This document shows, in pieces, positions 32,178 to 39,771 of a stretch of 48,614 nucleotides of DNA (position 1 is its first letter; the number at the start of each line of letters is the position of its first letter). The DNA is taken from NCBI GenBank assembly GCA_003661385.1, contig QMWA01000001.1:1-48614 (forward strand). Direction: 5' to 3'. Source of the stretch: Thermoproteota archaeon (GTDB lineage: Archaea; Korarchaeota; Korarchaeia; B14-G2). The notes under the pieces are model-generated. The model ran no database searches. It saw only the letters and a list, made by a program, of their open reading frames with translations, and was not told the origin of the DNA. The translations under genes were made by a program, and so were the position numbers.

Positions 32178-33209
32178 TTAGTGCCCGCCATGCTTGCTTT
32201 TCTTCATTTCAGCAAGCTTCTCCACAGAAGTAAGCTTTCCAAGCTCCACCGCCTCTATGCACCCTGCTTCAACAGCTCTAGCAAAGAGCCTGCTCCCAAC
32301 CTCTGTTCTCACGAGCACAGTGGAGAAGCCTGCTTTCGTCCCCACTGAGCCAACTGAGATGTCTGCGAGCTCGCTTGTGAAGTCTGTGCAGGCCTTACAG
32401 GACCCGCGTACATACTCCTTCATCTCGCTAACTGGCCTTGAGAACACCTCCTCACTGCCACGGTAGGCTATGAACTTACCCTTCTTGATGTCAAACTTCG
32501 TTACTTCACTTAAGCTAACTGAGCTCTCCTCCAACAGCTTAGCAAGCTTGCTGTAGTCAAAGGACTCCATACAGAAAAGCCCTACCACAAGCTTCACTCT
32601 GCTACCCAGCTTAAGAGCACTCTCAGGAGAGTGCTGCATCCTCCTCACTCCTCTGACCACGCATGGCGTCCCCACTACGCCGACTTTCTCAGCTCCATAG
32701 CAGTAGACTGCGTCCCAGATGGCAGAAGCCATGTATGGGGGGGTGTACTTCGTGCCAGCTGCGTCTATAACCTCCTTTGCTGTCAAAGCGACCTTCGCAA
32801 AGGGCCTCCAAGGCTCCTCTCTCGAGGTGCCTGCTACAATCACTGCATCAAGCACCTTCTCCTCTAGAGCATACTTCAGCAGAGCAGTCACAACGCCTCC
32901 ATCCTGCCCCCTCTCACGTATCACTGGGTCTACAGCTCTAGCCTTATAGGCTTTGGTGAACACTCCAAGGGGCCCTGGCTTACTCTCGCCGAACAGCATA
33001 CCATATATCTCGTCACCGCCAGTCTGAGGACAGCTATTGTAGCAGAAGCCACACCTAAGGCATGGTCCAGCAAGCTTTGGGGTGTCATCGGCTATCGTGA
33101 TCGAGTTCACGAAGCACGCTGAGACACACGCCCCGCAGGCAGTGCAGATGCCTGCTCTAATGACCTCCTTAAGCAGGTGCGCGAACATCTTCCTAGGTAA
33201 GGAGCTCAC
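32178..33209 (-). CDS. FpoF/FrhB-type F420-dependent flavoprotein with two [4Fe-4S] sites
   Basis: About 343 residues, the length of FpoF. An N-terminal ferredoxin domain (CTACGACVSAC and CLRCGFCYNSCPQ) is followed by the FrhB core: RERGQDGGVVTALLKYALE, GTKYTPPYM, VGVVGTPCVVRGVRRMQ, GLFCMESF and SCKACTDFTSELADISVGSVG. FpoF oxidises F420H2 and passes electrons to a complex I-like module. Other family members serve sulfite or glutamate enzymes, so F420 use is inferred. I prefer GTG 33207-33209 behind GAGGAG, a one-base gap from the preceding gene. Last gene of the NuoCD-like operon. Confidence 0.83.
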   Translation of the reverse strand: MSSLPRKMFAHLLKEVIRAGICTACGACVSACFVNSITIADDTPKLAGPCLRCGFCYNSCPQTGGDEIYGMLFGESKPGPLGVFTKAYKARAVDPVIRERGQDGGVVTALLKYALEEKVLDAVIVAGTSREEPWRPFAKVALTAKEVIDAAGTKYTPPYMASAIWDAVYCYGAEKVGVVGTPCVVRGVRRMQHSPESALKLGSRVKLVVGLFCMESFDYSKLAKLLEESSVSLSEVTKFDIKKGKFIAYRGSEEVFSRPVSEMKEYVRGSCKACTDFTSELADISVGSVGTKAGFSTVLVRTEVGSRLFARAVEAGCIEAVELGKLTSVEKLAEMKKSKHGGH

Positions 33210-33210
33210 C

Positions 33211-33522
33211 TCACAGCTCCTCAAAGCCTAAGACTCGCCTGACAACCAAGTCTATGGCTTCTCCGATGTCTGCCTCGAGTATCCTGCTAGCTTTCTTCTC
33301 AGCCTCCTCCTCTATCCTCTTTGCCTCAGCACTAGCCTCCTTGATCTTCTTCTCCTTGATCTCCTCAGCTTTCTCTAGCGCCTTTCTCTTCTCTCTCTCG
33401 AGTATCTCCTTGGCCTTCTCCTCTGCTTCAGCAAGTATCTCGCTACTCTTCCTCTTAGCCTCTTCAACTATCCTCTTAGCCTCCTCCTCTGCTTTAATGA
33501 TCTCGAGAAGAACCTCGCTCAT
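33211..33522 (-). CDS. Coiled-coil protein resembling A-type ATPase subunit H
   Basis: About 103 residues, almost entirely a charged helix: long Glu/Lys/Ala heptads (EEEAKRIVEEAKRKSSEILA), then a short C-terminal segment IDLVVRRVLGFEEL. The size and composition fit AhaH, a peripheral-stalk subunit of archaeal ATP synthase. However, no other ATPase gene is here, and any long coiled coil could look like this. Start at ATG 33520-33522 with GGTG six bases before it. It lies between the NuoCD-like gene and the FpoF-like gene in one operon and may be a structural linker for that complex. Confidence 0.62.
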   Translation of the reverse strand: MSEVLLEIIKAEEEAKRIVEEAKRKSSEILAEAEEKAKEILEREKRKALEKAEEIKEKKIKEASAEAKRIEEEAEKKASRILEADIGEAIDLVVRRVLGFEEL

Positions 33523-33557
33523 CAGCTCCACCCAGCCTCTGACTCCAGTTTTAAAAT

Positions 33558-35069
33558 TTAACCTGAGATCCTGATGAGCTTCACCTCACCCGTGGTTTTG
33601 TCCCTAATCTTGAGCTTTACTGTCTGCGGCGTCATCAGAGCCATGTAGTACAGCCCTTTAACAGCCTCTTCAACTGAAAGCCCTATGGTAGCCTCCAACA
33701 TAGCTGCTGCATTCACGACATATGGGTGCTTAGCCCTATAGCAGCTCACCCTATCTCCACCTGCTGTCTCAATGAGTACCACATGCTCTCCTCCTGGGCT
33801 TTCTACCCTAGCCACACATAGCCCTCTACCAGCTTTCCTAGCTACCCTAGACCTGAACGCGCCTGCAGGCGCTGTCCTAAGGGCTTCAGCAGCTATATCC
33901 ATGGCTTCAATGGCTTCTCTAAGCTCAAGCTCCATGATGCTAGCTAGGTCTCCCCCACTCTCTACGAGAGCTGCCTTCTTCAGCTCACTGTACACCGCAT
34001 AAGGCTCGTCGACCCTAACATCCAAGGCAGCTCCACATGCCCTTGCAACTACGCCAGTAGCCCCCTCCACTAGGCTCCCCCTTACTTTGCATACACCACT
34101 GAGCTCTTCGCAGGCCTTGTCTACCACCTCACTTGACTCAAGCTTCTCTCTGGCTTCACTTAGCCTGCTAGCCAGCTTACTCTCCTTATCTCCGCTGATA
34201 TCGAAGGCGACGCCCCCGATCAGAATAGCTCCAAGCCCTAGAGGGCTTCCAGTTGCAGCCACAAAGCCGCTCCTCAGGAGCCTTTCAGCCTCATGCCCCT
34301 CGCTCCAGCTGTATCCAAGCCATCTCAGAAACCTAACTAGGTGCTCCACATGTGCTAGTGCTCTCTCGGCTTCAAGGAGCACAGCTCTGAGGTACTCGCC
34401 TCGTAACGGTGGGCTCACACCAAGAGCTTCCTCAGCAGCCATCGAGTAGCATGCTGCCTGAGCTATGGGGTATCTTCCAGCCCTTTCAGCTAGAGGAAGG
34501 CTTCTGAACAGCCCTTGCTCCTCAGCTCTCCTCTCAACGCCGTAGTGTAATCCCCCTAGAGCGAGAACCCCGCCTTCCACCATGCCCTTCTCAGCTGAGA
34601 CCTCGAAGAAAGCCCCTCCCCTCAAGCTAGCAGAAGCCAGCTTACTTCTCACGTCCTCAGCTCTGGCTCTAAGCGGATAAAGCTCACTAGGCCACCCTTC
34701 GGGCAGAAAGAGCACCATGGATTTGCCTCTCCCGCTGTATTCCACTCCAAGCAGGCTAGCTGTCTCTGCTTCATAAACTGCTGCAGCAGGATATACACCT
34801 GAGCTGGAATCCAGCTTCCACCCTTCAGCCGCCAGGATAACGACCCCTTCTCTGCCAGCTAGCAGGTACCTGACCAGGGGCCTCTCCTCTCTCAGGCATG
34901 CAGCTATGTAGGCTAGCCTGAAGCCGGCTTCCTTAAGCTTTCTGAGGGCCTCAACTAGAGCAGCAGCCTCAACCTGGGCTTCTACCTTCCCTCCTTTAAG
35001 CTCCCTAACCTCAGCAGCCCCCTCTCCAACAGAGCTCTTGACAAGCTCAAGTAAGCTGCCTGCCATCAT
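33558..35069 (-). CDS. NuoC-NuoD-like fusion (hydrogenase large subunit-like) without nickel cysteines
   Basis: Residues about 30-150 resemble NuoC (the VYPAAAVYEAETASLLGVEY and LFLPEGWPSELYPLR blocks). The rest resembles NuoD or group 4 [NiFe] hydrogenase large subunit (LALGGLHYGVERRAEE, RGEYLRAVLLEAERALAHVEHL). In real hydrogenases the first nickel motif is ERxCGICxxxH; here it reads LAERAGRYPIAQAA, with no CxxC. The C-terminus ends in IRDKTTGEVKLIRISG, also without a DPCxxC pair. It therefore cannot bind nickel and is a NuoCD-like adapter. Start at ATG 35067-35069; a GTG at 35087 is possible. It heads an operon and is divergent from the NuoB-ferredoxin fusion. Confidence 0.78.
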   Translation of the reverse strand: MMAGSLLELVKSSVGEGAAEVRELKGGKVEAQVEAAALVEALRKLKEAGFRLAYIAACLREERPLVRYLLAGREGVVILAAEGWKLDSSSGVYPAAAVYEAETASLLGVEYSGRGKSMVLFLPEGWPSELYPLRARAEDVRSKLASASLRGGAFFEVSAEKGMVEGGVLALGGLHYGVERRAEEQGLFRSLPLAERAGRYPIAQAACYSMAAEEALGVSPPLRGEYLRAVLLEAERALAHVEHLVRFLRWLGYSWSEGHEAERLLRSGFVAATGSPLGLGAILIGGVAFDISGDKESKLASRLSEAREKLESSEVVDKACEELSGVCKVRGSLVEGATGVVARACGAALDVRVDEPYAVYSELKKAALVESGGDLASIMELELREAIEAMDIAAEALRTAPAGAFRSRVARKAGRGLCVARVESPGGEHVVLIETAGGDRVSCYRAKHPYVVNAAAMLEATIGLSVEEAVKGLYYMALMTPQTVKLKIRDKTTGEVKLIRISG

Positions 35070-35103
35070 AGCACCATTGGGGCTCACTCTGAGCCTTCAA
35101 TAA

Positions 35104-35131
35104 GGTTACTAACCTAGCTGCATGCAGCTAG
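35104..35131. promoter_or_regulatory. Adjoining palindromes in the divergent promoter of the NuoCD-like and NuoB-like genes
   Basis: GGTTACTAACC at 35104-35114 (5+1+5 inverted repeat) shares its last base with an 18-base perfect palindrome, CTAGCTGCATGCAGCTAG, at 35114-35131. They lie between the minus-strand start near 35069-35087 and the plus-strand start at 35165. A GCTTATC run at 35138-35144 may be the TATA box of the plus gene, which would then be leaderless. The layout looks like an operator controlling both halves of the module. Confidence 0.55.
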
Positions 35132-35164
35132 AGCAAAGCTTATCTTCAGAGCTAGAAGCCCCCC

Positions 35165-35755
35165 ATGGGGCTTCACTTGCAGGCTAGCTCAGGGCTTAAG
35201 CTAGTTCATGTAGCTGTTGGCCTGTGCAGCGGCTGCCTCAGGCAGGTTGAAGCTGCTCTAAGCTCTGGGGGAGAGTTGCACGAGAAGAGCATCCTAGTTG
35301 TCTCAGGTGCTCCTTCTCACATACATGCACGCGAGATACAGGAGGCTTGGAGGTCTCTACCAGAGCCTAAGGTCGCTATCGCTGTAGGTGCATGTGCTTG
35401 CAGCGGTGGAGTATTCAGGGAGTGCTATGCTTTTAGGGCTCTAAACAGCATTATACCAGTCAAAGTGATGGTGTCAGGCTGCCCCCCTCCTGAGGAAGCA
35501 ATCCTCAAAGCTCTTAGAGAGGAAGCTGCCTCAGCTGATGTAGATGGCTATAGAGGGGCTCCAGCTATAAACGAAGAACTCTGTGTAGCTTGTGGGCTAT
35601 GTAGCCGGGAATGCCCACCTGGAGCATTAGAGGCGGGGGAAGGAGAGAAACCGAGGCTTAACCAGTGGAGGTGCATAAGCTGCAGCCGATGCGAGATGAT
35701 ATGCCCTAGAGGAGCCATTGAGATGACACCTAGATTCACCATATCGCTCACTTAA
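35165..35755 (+). CDS. NuoB-like [4Fe-4S] subunit fused to a two-cluster ferredoxin (NuoI-like)
   Basis: The 196-residue protein combines two complex I modules. Residues 1-120 follow the NuoB/hydrogenase small-subunit pattern with four cluster ligands: CSGC in GLCSGCLRQVE, the C in GACACSGG, and C in SGCPPPEEA. Residues 130-190 carry two [4Fe-4S] motifs, CVACGLCSRECPPGA and CISCSRCEMICPRGA, like NuoI or HycF. Such a fusion, outside a full hydrogenase operon, is unusual. It probably docks onto the divergent NuoCD-like protein and takes electrons from the FpoF-like flavoprotein. ATG 35165 lacks a ribosome site and is probably leaderless. Confidence 0.8.
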   Translation: MGLHLQASSGLKLVHVAVGLCSGCLRQVEAALSSGGELHEKSILVVSGAPSHIHAREIQEAWRSLPEPKVAIAVGACACSGGVFRECYAFRALNSIIPVKVMVSGCPPPEEAILKALREEAASADVDGYRGAPAINEELCVACGLCSRECPPGALEAGEGEKPRLNQWRCISCSRCEMICPRGAIEMTPRFTISLT

Positions 35756-35759
35756 GTGC

Positions 35760-36773
35760 TTAGCTAGGCTTGCACGCCTCTCTAAGCATTTTTCTCACAG
35801 CATACTCCGGGAATTCCTCTAGAACCCTCCTATACCTGCTCTCTGGGAACACTGATATCGCCTCTCTAGCTAGCCTGCACTTCTCACATACATATCTGAA
35901 TGCACTCCTCGCAACCCTCTTCAGAAACTTCCTCTCACGCCTAATTACAGCTGCTCTTAAAGCAGCTCCATACCCGGGTATGAGCATAAACACCCCTCCA
36001 GGCCCCCTAGCAAGCACAAGCTTCCTAAAAAGCTCTATAGCAGCTTCTCTACCTGAGAAGAATGCTACCATGGGGAATATCGATGTCATCAGGTCTGCTT
36101 CAGCAGCTCCATTCTGGAGGAGCTTACTCAAGTCAACGAGGTCATCTGCTACCTGGAAAGCCATTCCACATAGGAGCCCATAGACGTATGCTCTCTCCCG
36201 CAGCTCTGAAGGGGCTTTAGCTGCTATGGCCCCCAGCTTACAGGCTGTAGCAAAAAGCTCACCTGCCTTCAGCTTCACTATGCTTTCATAAAGCTCCTCC
36301 TGTATGCTCCCATAGATCAAGCTTGAAGCTATGTCCTTGAATCCAAGAGGCTCCATGACAGCTCCTCTAGCAACGTTGTACACAGCCTCGCTTAAAGCAT
36401 CCTTGCTGCCGTCCTCGCTCTTGGTCAGCTTTATGGCGGCGCTCATAAGCAAGTCAGCGAGTAGCACAGCCTTTCTAGGGCCTATAACTGCGTAAAGAGG
36501 AAGCTTCCCCCTTCTAACCTTATGCCTGTCAACGTAGTCGTCGTGGGTCAGTGTTCCAGCGTGTATCATCTCAATTGCTGCAGCATACTCCAGCGCATCT
36601 TCTCTTCTCCCTCCGAGCGCTTCACATGTGAGCAGGCACAGGACTGCGCGGAGCCTCTTCCCTCCAGTGAGTTGGAATAGCATGTGTCTGCTGAAGTGGA
36701 GCCTTCTAGCCATCTCAGCTAGCTTAAGGTCTATCAGAGGCCTAGTTTCCCTAGCATAGCTCTCGATATCCAA
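35760..36773 (-). CDS. Polyprenyl diphosphate synthase (trans-isoprenyl type, GGPP synthase-like)
   Basis: 337 residues. Seen are the IPP-binding GGKRLRAVL (about residues 37-45), the first aspartate-rich motif DDYVD (residues 78-82) preceded by MIHAGTLTH, and the second DDLVD in FQVADDLVD. The products of the family are C15-C50 chains for ether lipids or quinone tails. The neighbours (reductase and MenA-like transferase) favour a quinone side chain, but a lipid GGPP role is equally possible. The C-terminal part is longer and more basic than usual (RRERKFLKRVARSAFRYVCEKC). TTG start at 36771-36773. Confidence 0.88.
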   Translation of the reverse strand: MDIESYARETRPLIDLKLAEMARRLHFSRHMLFQLTGGKRLRAVLCLLTCEALGGRREDALEYAAAIEMIHAGTLTHDDYVDRHKVRRGKLPLYAVIGPRKAVLLADLLMSAAIKLTKSEDGSKDALSEAVYNVARGAVMEPLGFKDIASSLIYGSIQEELYESIVKLKAGELFATACKLGAIAAKAPSELRERAYVYGLLCGMAFQVADDLVDLSKLLQNGAAEADLMTSIFPMVAFFSGREAAIELFRKLVLARGPGGVFMLIPGYGAALRAAVIRRERKFLKRVARSAFRYVCEKCRLAREAISVFPESRYRRVLEEFPEYAVRKMLREACKPS

Positions 36774-36821
36774 TGTCCCCTCCCAAGCTCAGCACCACCT
36801 CCTCATAAGCTTGGCGCTCCA

Positions 36822-37835
36822 CTAGCCCCTAAGCAAGGCGGTTCCCAGAGCTTTCACCAGCTCTAGGACAGGAACTCTGCTGCCAGAGTAAAGCTGGGTA
36901 ACGAGGCTGTCTCCAGCTTCAGCTATAACCCTACCTCTAAGCCCTTCTGGAGTAGCGATGATAGCCTTAAGCACAGCCTTACCCCGCTGAAACCTCCTAC
37001 CGAAGGCGGATTTCCACAGCCTCTCATAGCTCTTAGTGAAGCATATCCTACCAGAGAAGAGGGCGTACTTTATTCCCTCTCCACTAGATGGCATCACGAG
37101 GCCGGCTGCCTCACCAGCAGCCACAACACCCTTAGCTGTGAACCTCCTTATAGGCCCACTGACGCATACTGGTGCAGCTCTAATGTGCCCGCTTAAGCTG
37201 AGCTTAAGCTTCCTTAAACCCAGCCTAAGCCACGCCTCGAGAGCACGCAAGCTGGAGAACCCTCCTACACCAAAGTTCACTGTCCTGTCTCCTCTTGGGA
37301 AAGCCCACCCATATCCAGAGGGAAGTATGCTTATCAAGATTTCATCTTCACTCAATCTCCCCTTACAGTAGCACTGCAAGGCTGGAATAGATCTGTACCC
37401 ACGGTAGTCAAGGCCTCTCCACCTAGCTATGCTACCTGGGTTCCCGCTTGCATCTACGATGAGATCGCATTCAAGCCTGCTCCACGGCCTTACTCTGCTT
37501 CCCATCTTGACCACTGCTCCCTCTGACTCCGCTGCCTCCTTAAGCTCTCTCAGCATAGCCTTCTTGTCTATTATGTACCCGAATGTGCTAGCTGACTCTA
37601 CCCTCCGAAGGGGCCTCCAGTATAGGCAAAGCAGGCACCCAGCTACCCTATTCAGTATAAAGTCACCGCAGCCTGGTGGCAGGTGCCTCATCGTGTCCTC
37701 TGGTATACCCTCGCCACATGGTTTAGCTCCGAGCTCGCGGCTCTTTTCATACACCACCACACCATGCCCAGCTCTAGAAGCCCAGTATGCGCAGCTCAGC
37801 CCGGCTACTCCGGCTCCCACAACTACTAGCCTCAA
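36822..37835 (-). CDS. Geranylgeranyl reductase-family FAD protein
   Basis: 337 residues. An N-terminal GxGxxG FAD loop (VVVGAGVAGLSCAYWASRAG) is followed by PCGEGI, the DLIVDASGNPG strand, and the family signature GYGWAFPRGDRTVNFGVGG. AAGLVMPSSGEGI is the C-terminal FAD motif. Archaeal GGRs saturate the isoprenoid chains of ether lipids and of menaquinone. The gene belongs to the large FixC/GGR superfamily, but no FixX ferredoxin is nearby, so isoprenoid reduction is the better guess. TTG start at 37833-37835, close to the TATA box shared with ubiA; probably co-transcribed with the prenyl synthase. Confidence 0.88.
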   Translation of the reverse strand: MRLVVVGAGVAGLSCAYWASRAGHGVVVYEKSRELGAKPCGEGIPEDTMRHLPPGCGDFILNRVAGCLLCLYWRPLRRVESASTFGYIIDKKAMLRELKEAAESEGAVVKMGSRVRPWSRLECDLIVDASGNPGSIARWRGLDYRGYRSIPALQCYCKGRLSEDEILISILPSGYGWAFPRGDRTVNFGVGGFSSLRALEAWLRLGLRKLKLSLSGHIRAAPVCVSGPIRRFTAKGVVAAGEAAGLVMPSSGEGIKYALFSGRICFTKSYERLWKSAFGRRFQRGKAVLKAIIATPEGLRGRVIAEAGDSLVTQLYSGSRVPVLELVKALGTALLRG

Positions 37836-37857
37836 GCTTCATCCCACTGCTTCGTAA

Positions 37858-37865
37858 CCGTTATA
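37858..37865. promoter_or_regulatory. Shared TATA box between geranylgeranyl reductase and UbiA genes
   Basis: GTTATAAG (CTTATAAC on the other strand) lies 24-31 bases before the ubiA ATG at 37889 and a similar distance from the divergent TTG at 37835. Both genes look leaderless. Confidence 0.45.
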
Positions 37866-37888
37866 AGCTGCTCCATTAGCAGCCAGCT

Positions 37889-38782
37889 ATGCTCGGCAGC
37901 TGGCTCAAGCTAATTAGAGCGAACTTCCTCCTCCTTACTCCAGTAGTCTACTCGCTGGGCATAGCCTCTCTCCTATACGATGGCATCCCAATAGATGCTG
38001 TAGATGCAGCCTTAGCTTTGGTCGCAAGCATACTATCACACATGTCGGTCAATGTGCTGAACAACTACTTCGACTACAAGAGCGGAATAGACCTGAAGTC
38101 CAGGAAAACACCCTTTAGTGGAGGTGTCGATGTCCTGGCTAGAGGCGAGATATCACCGAGAGGGGCTCTCGCACTTGGGCTCACCTCAGGTCTCACTGCA
38201 GCTGCTATAGGAGCCTACTACATGCAAAAGTGCCCCAAGCTCATTGGAGCCATAGTGGCCTATGCTGCAGCCTGCGTTACCTTATACACCCCTGTTCTAT
38301 CTCATGTTCCAGCTTTATCAGAGGTTGTCGCTGGAACAGGCTTCTCGCTGATGTGCCTGTGGGCTTACGTGGTTCAAGCCAGAGCTTTGAGTTCGACAAT
38401 AGCCTCACTATACGTGTTCTCATCGATACTCGTCGGAGTCCTGCTGCTTCTAAACGAGTTCCCCGACATGGAAGTGGATAAGGAAGCTGGTAGAAGACAC
38501 ACTGTAGTGCTATTGGGGAGAGGTGGGGCAGCAAGGGTGTACGCAGCTCTAGTAGCTGCAGCTTACATCACTCTCATCGCTGCAGTGGCTGCCCGCATCC
38601 TACCACTAGCTGCTCTCCTAGCTCTGGCGACAGCGCCTCTGGCAGTAGACTCCTCAAGAAGGGTGCTAGCTAGCCCAGATAGCTTTGAAAGCATGCTTCA
38701 AGCGATGGCCAGGAACCTAGCTGTGGTCCTGCTGTCCATAGCTCTAGCCTCAACGGGGTTATCTGCTGCAGCGCTGCTATGA
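37889..38782 (+). CDS. UbiA-family prenyltransferase, MenA-like
   Basis: 297 residues with about eight or nine membrane helices. The two aspartate motifs of the family are NNYFDYKSGID (about residues 56-66) and NEFPDMEVDKEAGRRHTVVLLG (about 190-211). The FSGGVDVLARGEISP segment and the second motif resemble MenA, which attaches a polyprenyl chain to dihydroxynaphthoate in menaquinone synthesis. Archaeal digeranylgeranylglyceryl phosphate synthases belong to the same superfamily and are the main alternative. Its place beside the prenyl synthase, GGR and the complex I operon supports quinone synthesis. It is probably leaderless. Confidence 0.88.
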   Translation: MLGSWLKLIRANFLLLTPVVYSLGIASLLYDGIPIDAVDAALALVASILSHMSVNVLNNYFDYKSGIDLKSRKTPFSGGVDVLARGEISPRGALALGLTSGLTAAAIGAYYMQKCPKLIGAIVAYAAACVTLYTPVLSHVPALSEVVAGTGFSLMCLWAYVVQARALSSTIASLYVFSSILVGVLLLLNEFPDMEVDKEAGRRHTVVLLGRGGAARVYAALVAAAYITLIAAVAARILPLAALLALATAPLAVDSSRRVLASPDSFESMLQAMARNLAVVLLSIALASTGLSAAALL

Positions 38783-38818
38783 AGGCAAAAGCTGAATTCG
38801 CCTCCTTCATGTGTTAAT

Positions 38819-38828
38819 GTTTTTAAAC
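38819..38828 (+). promoter_or_regulatory. TATA box of the nuo operon
   Basis: GTTTTTAAAC lies about 50 bases before the ATG at 38870. With a start of transcription about 25 bases downstream (near 38848) the leader holds a G-run at 38860-38865 that can act as ribosome site. A CCCC run at 38854-38857 just before it could pair weakly with the site. Confidence 0.5.
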
Positions 38829-38869
38829 AATTCAATGTGGAGGTTGCTGAGAGCCCCTCGGGGGGTTAT

Positions 38870-39268
38870 ATGCTTGCTCCAGGCTTCGACTTGGCAGCAG
38901 CCATCACACTCGCCCTCGCCTTCGCTATAGGCGTCGTTATAGGGGCTATTGGCTTTGTACTCGGCAGAATAATTTCACCAAGGCGAGAGCTCCCGATGAA
39001 GCGTGAGAGATACGAGTGCGGCAACAAGCCAATGGGGAGGGCTAGAGGATGGTTTGCAATGCAATACTACCCGTACCTCATAGTGTTCCTCACAGTAGAG
39101 CCCATAGCGATATACTGCTTCCTATCACTGATACTTGCCAAAGAAGCCCTCCTCCAAGTCTCAGCTATTCTAGCTCTGATAGTAGCTATGCTAGCTCCAA
39201 CCCTGCTCTTCGGTTTAGAGGCAGCTAGGAGGGTTGAGCTATGGCTTGTTCAGGAGGATTCATCCTGA
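38870..39268 (+). CDS. nuoA: NADH/F420H2:quinone oxidoreductase subunit A
   Basis: About 132 residues, three membrane helices. The second part shows the signature YECGNKPMGRARGWFAMQYYPYLIVFLTVEP, typical of NuoA/FpoA in the membrane arm near the quinone site. Start at ATG 38870 (MLAPGFD). The GTG at 38837 lies only about 10 bases from the TATA box and is less likely. First gene of an operon of eleven overlapping or nearly touching genes in archaeal order A-B-C-D-H-I-J-K-M-L-N. Confidence 0.93.
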   Translation: MLAPGFDLAAAITLALAFAIGVVIGAIGFVLGRIISPRRELPMKRERYECGNKPMGRARGWFAMQYYPYLIVFLTVEPIAIYCFLSLILAKEALLQVSAILALIVAMLAPTLLFGLEAARRVELWLVQEDSS

Positions 39269-39771
39269 TAGGTGAGCTTGAGGAGGTAGCGCGAAAAGCT
39301 GCTCAGTGGCTAGTGGAGAAGACACCTATCAAGACGATAAGAGACTGGGGCATAAGGTTCTCCCTTTGGCCGGTGCACTTCACCACAGCATGCTGTGGGG
39401 CAGAGTTTGCAGCTACATCAGGCCCAAGGTACGATGCTGAGAGATACGGGTTCCTCCCGTTTACAGCCCCAAGGCAGTGCAACCTTATGCTGATAGAAGG
39501 CACGCTAACCAAGAAAATGGGCAGAGCTGCAAAGATAGTCTATGACCAGATGCCAGAGCCGAAGTTCGTCATAGCAATGGGAGTCTGTGGCTTAGATGGA
39601 GGGATATTCTGGAACAGCTATAACATAGTGAGGCCATGGCAGATCCTGCCAGTCGAGGTGTTCATACCAGGATGCCCACCTAGACCTGAAGCTGTAGCTA
39701 GAGCAATACTGATGCTACAGGAGAAGATAAAGAAGGAGGGTGTCAAAGTTGAAGCTAGAGGAGGTACTTGA
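39241..39771 (+). CDS. nuoB: Complex I subunit B, [4Fe-4S] cluster N2 protein
   Basis: 176 residues. N2 ligands: the tandem CC of TACCGAEF, C of GVCGLDGG and C of PGCPPRPE. Also GPRYDAERYGFLPFTAPRQCNLMLIEG. It hands electrons to the quinone. ATG 39241 overlaps nuoA by 28 bases. An AGGAGG run at 39250-39255 fits better to a CTG or ATA codon near 39265-39268, so the real N-terminus may be eight or nine residues shorter. Confidence 0.96.
   Translation: MACSGGFILIGELEEVARKAAQWLVEKTPIKTIRDWGIRFSLWPVHFTTACCGAEFAATSGPRYDAERYGFLPFTAPRQCNLMLIEGTLTKKMGRAAKIVYDQMPEPKFVIAMGVCGLDGGIFWNSYNIVRPWQILPVEVFIPGCPPRPEAVARAILMLQEKIKKEGVKVEARGGT

Noticed and set aside
33254-33574. Open frame of 106 codons on the plus strand
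   Set aside because: It is the mirror of the charged coiled-coil gene on the minus strand; its Ser/Leu/Ala-only composition is that of an antisense frame.
33558-35069. True [NiFe] hydrogenase large subunit
   Set aside because: Neither the N-terminal nor the C-terminal CxxC pair that binds nickel is present.
36822-37835. FixC (ETF:quinone oxidoreductase) partner of EtfAB
   Set aside because: The GYGWAFPRG signature fits geranylgeranyl reductases better, no FixX ferredoxin is adjacent, and the gene lies about 10 kb from etfAB beside prenyl genes. It remains a weaker alternative.
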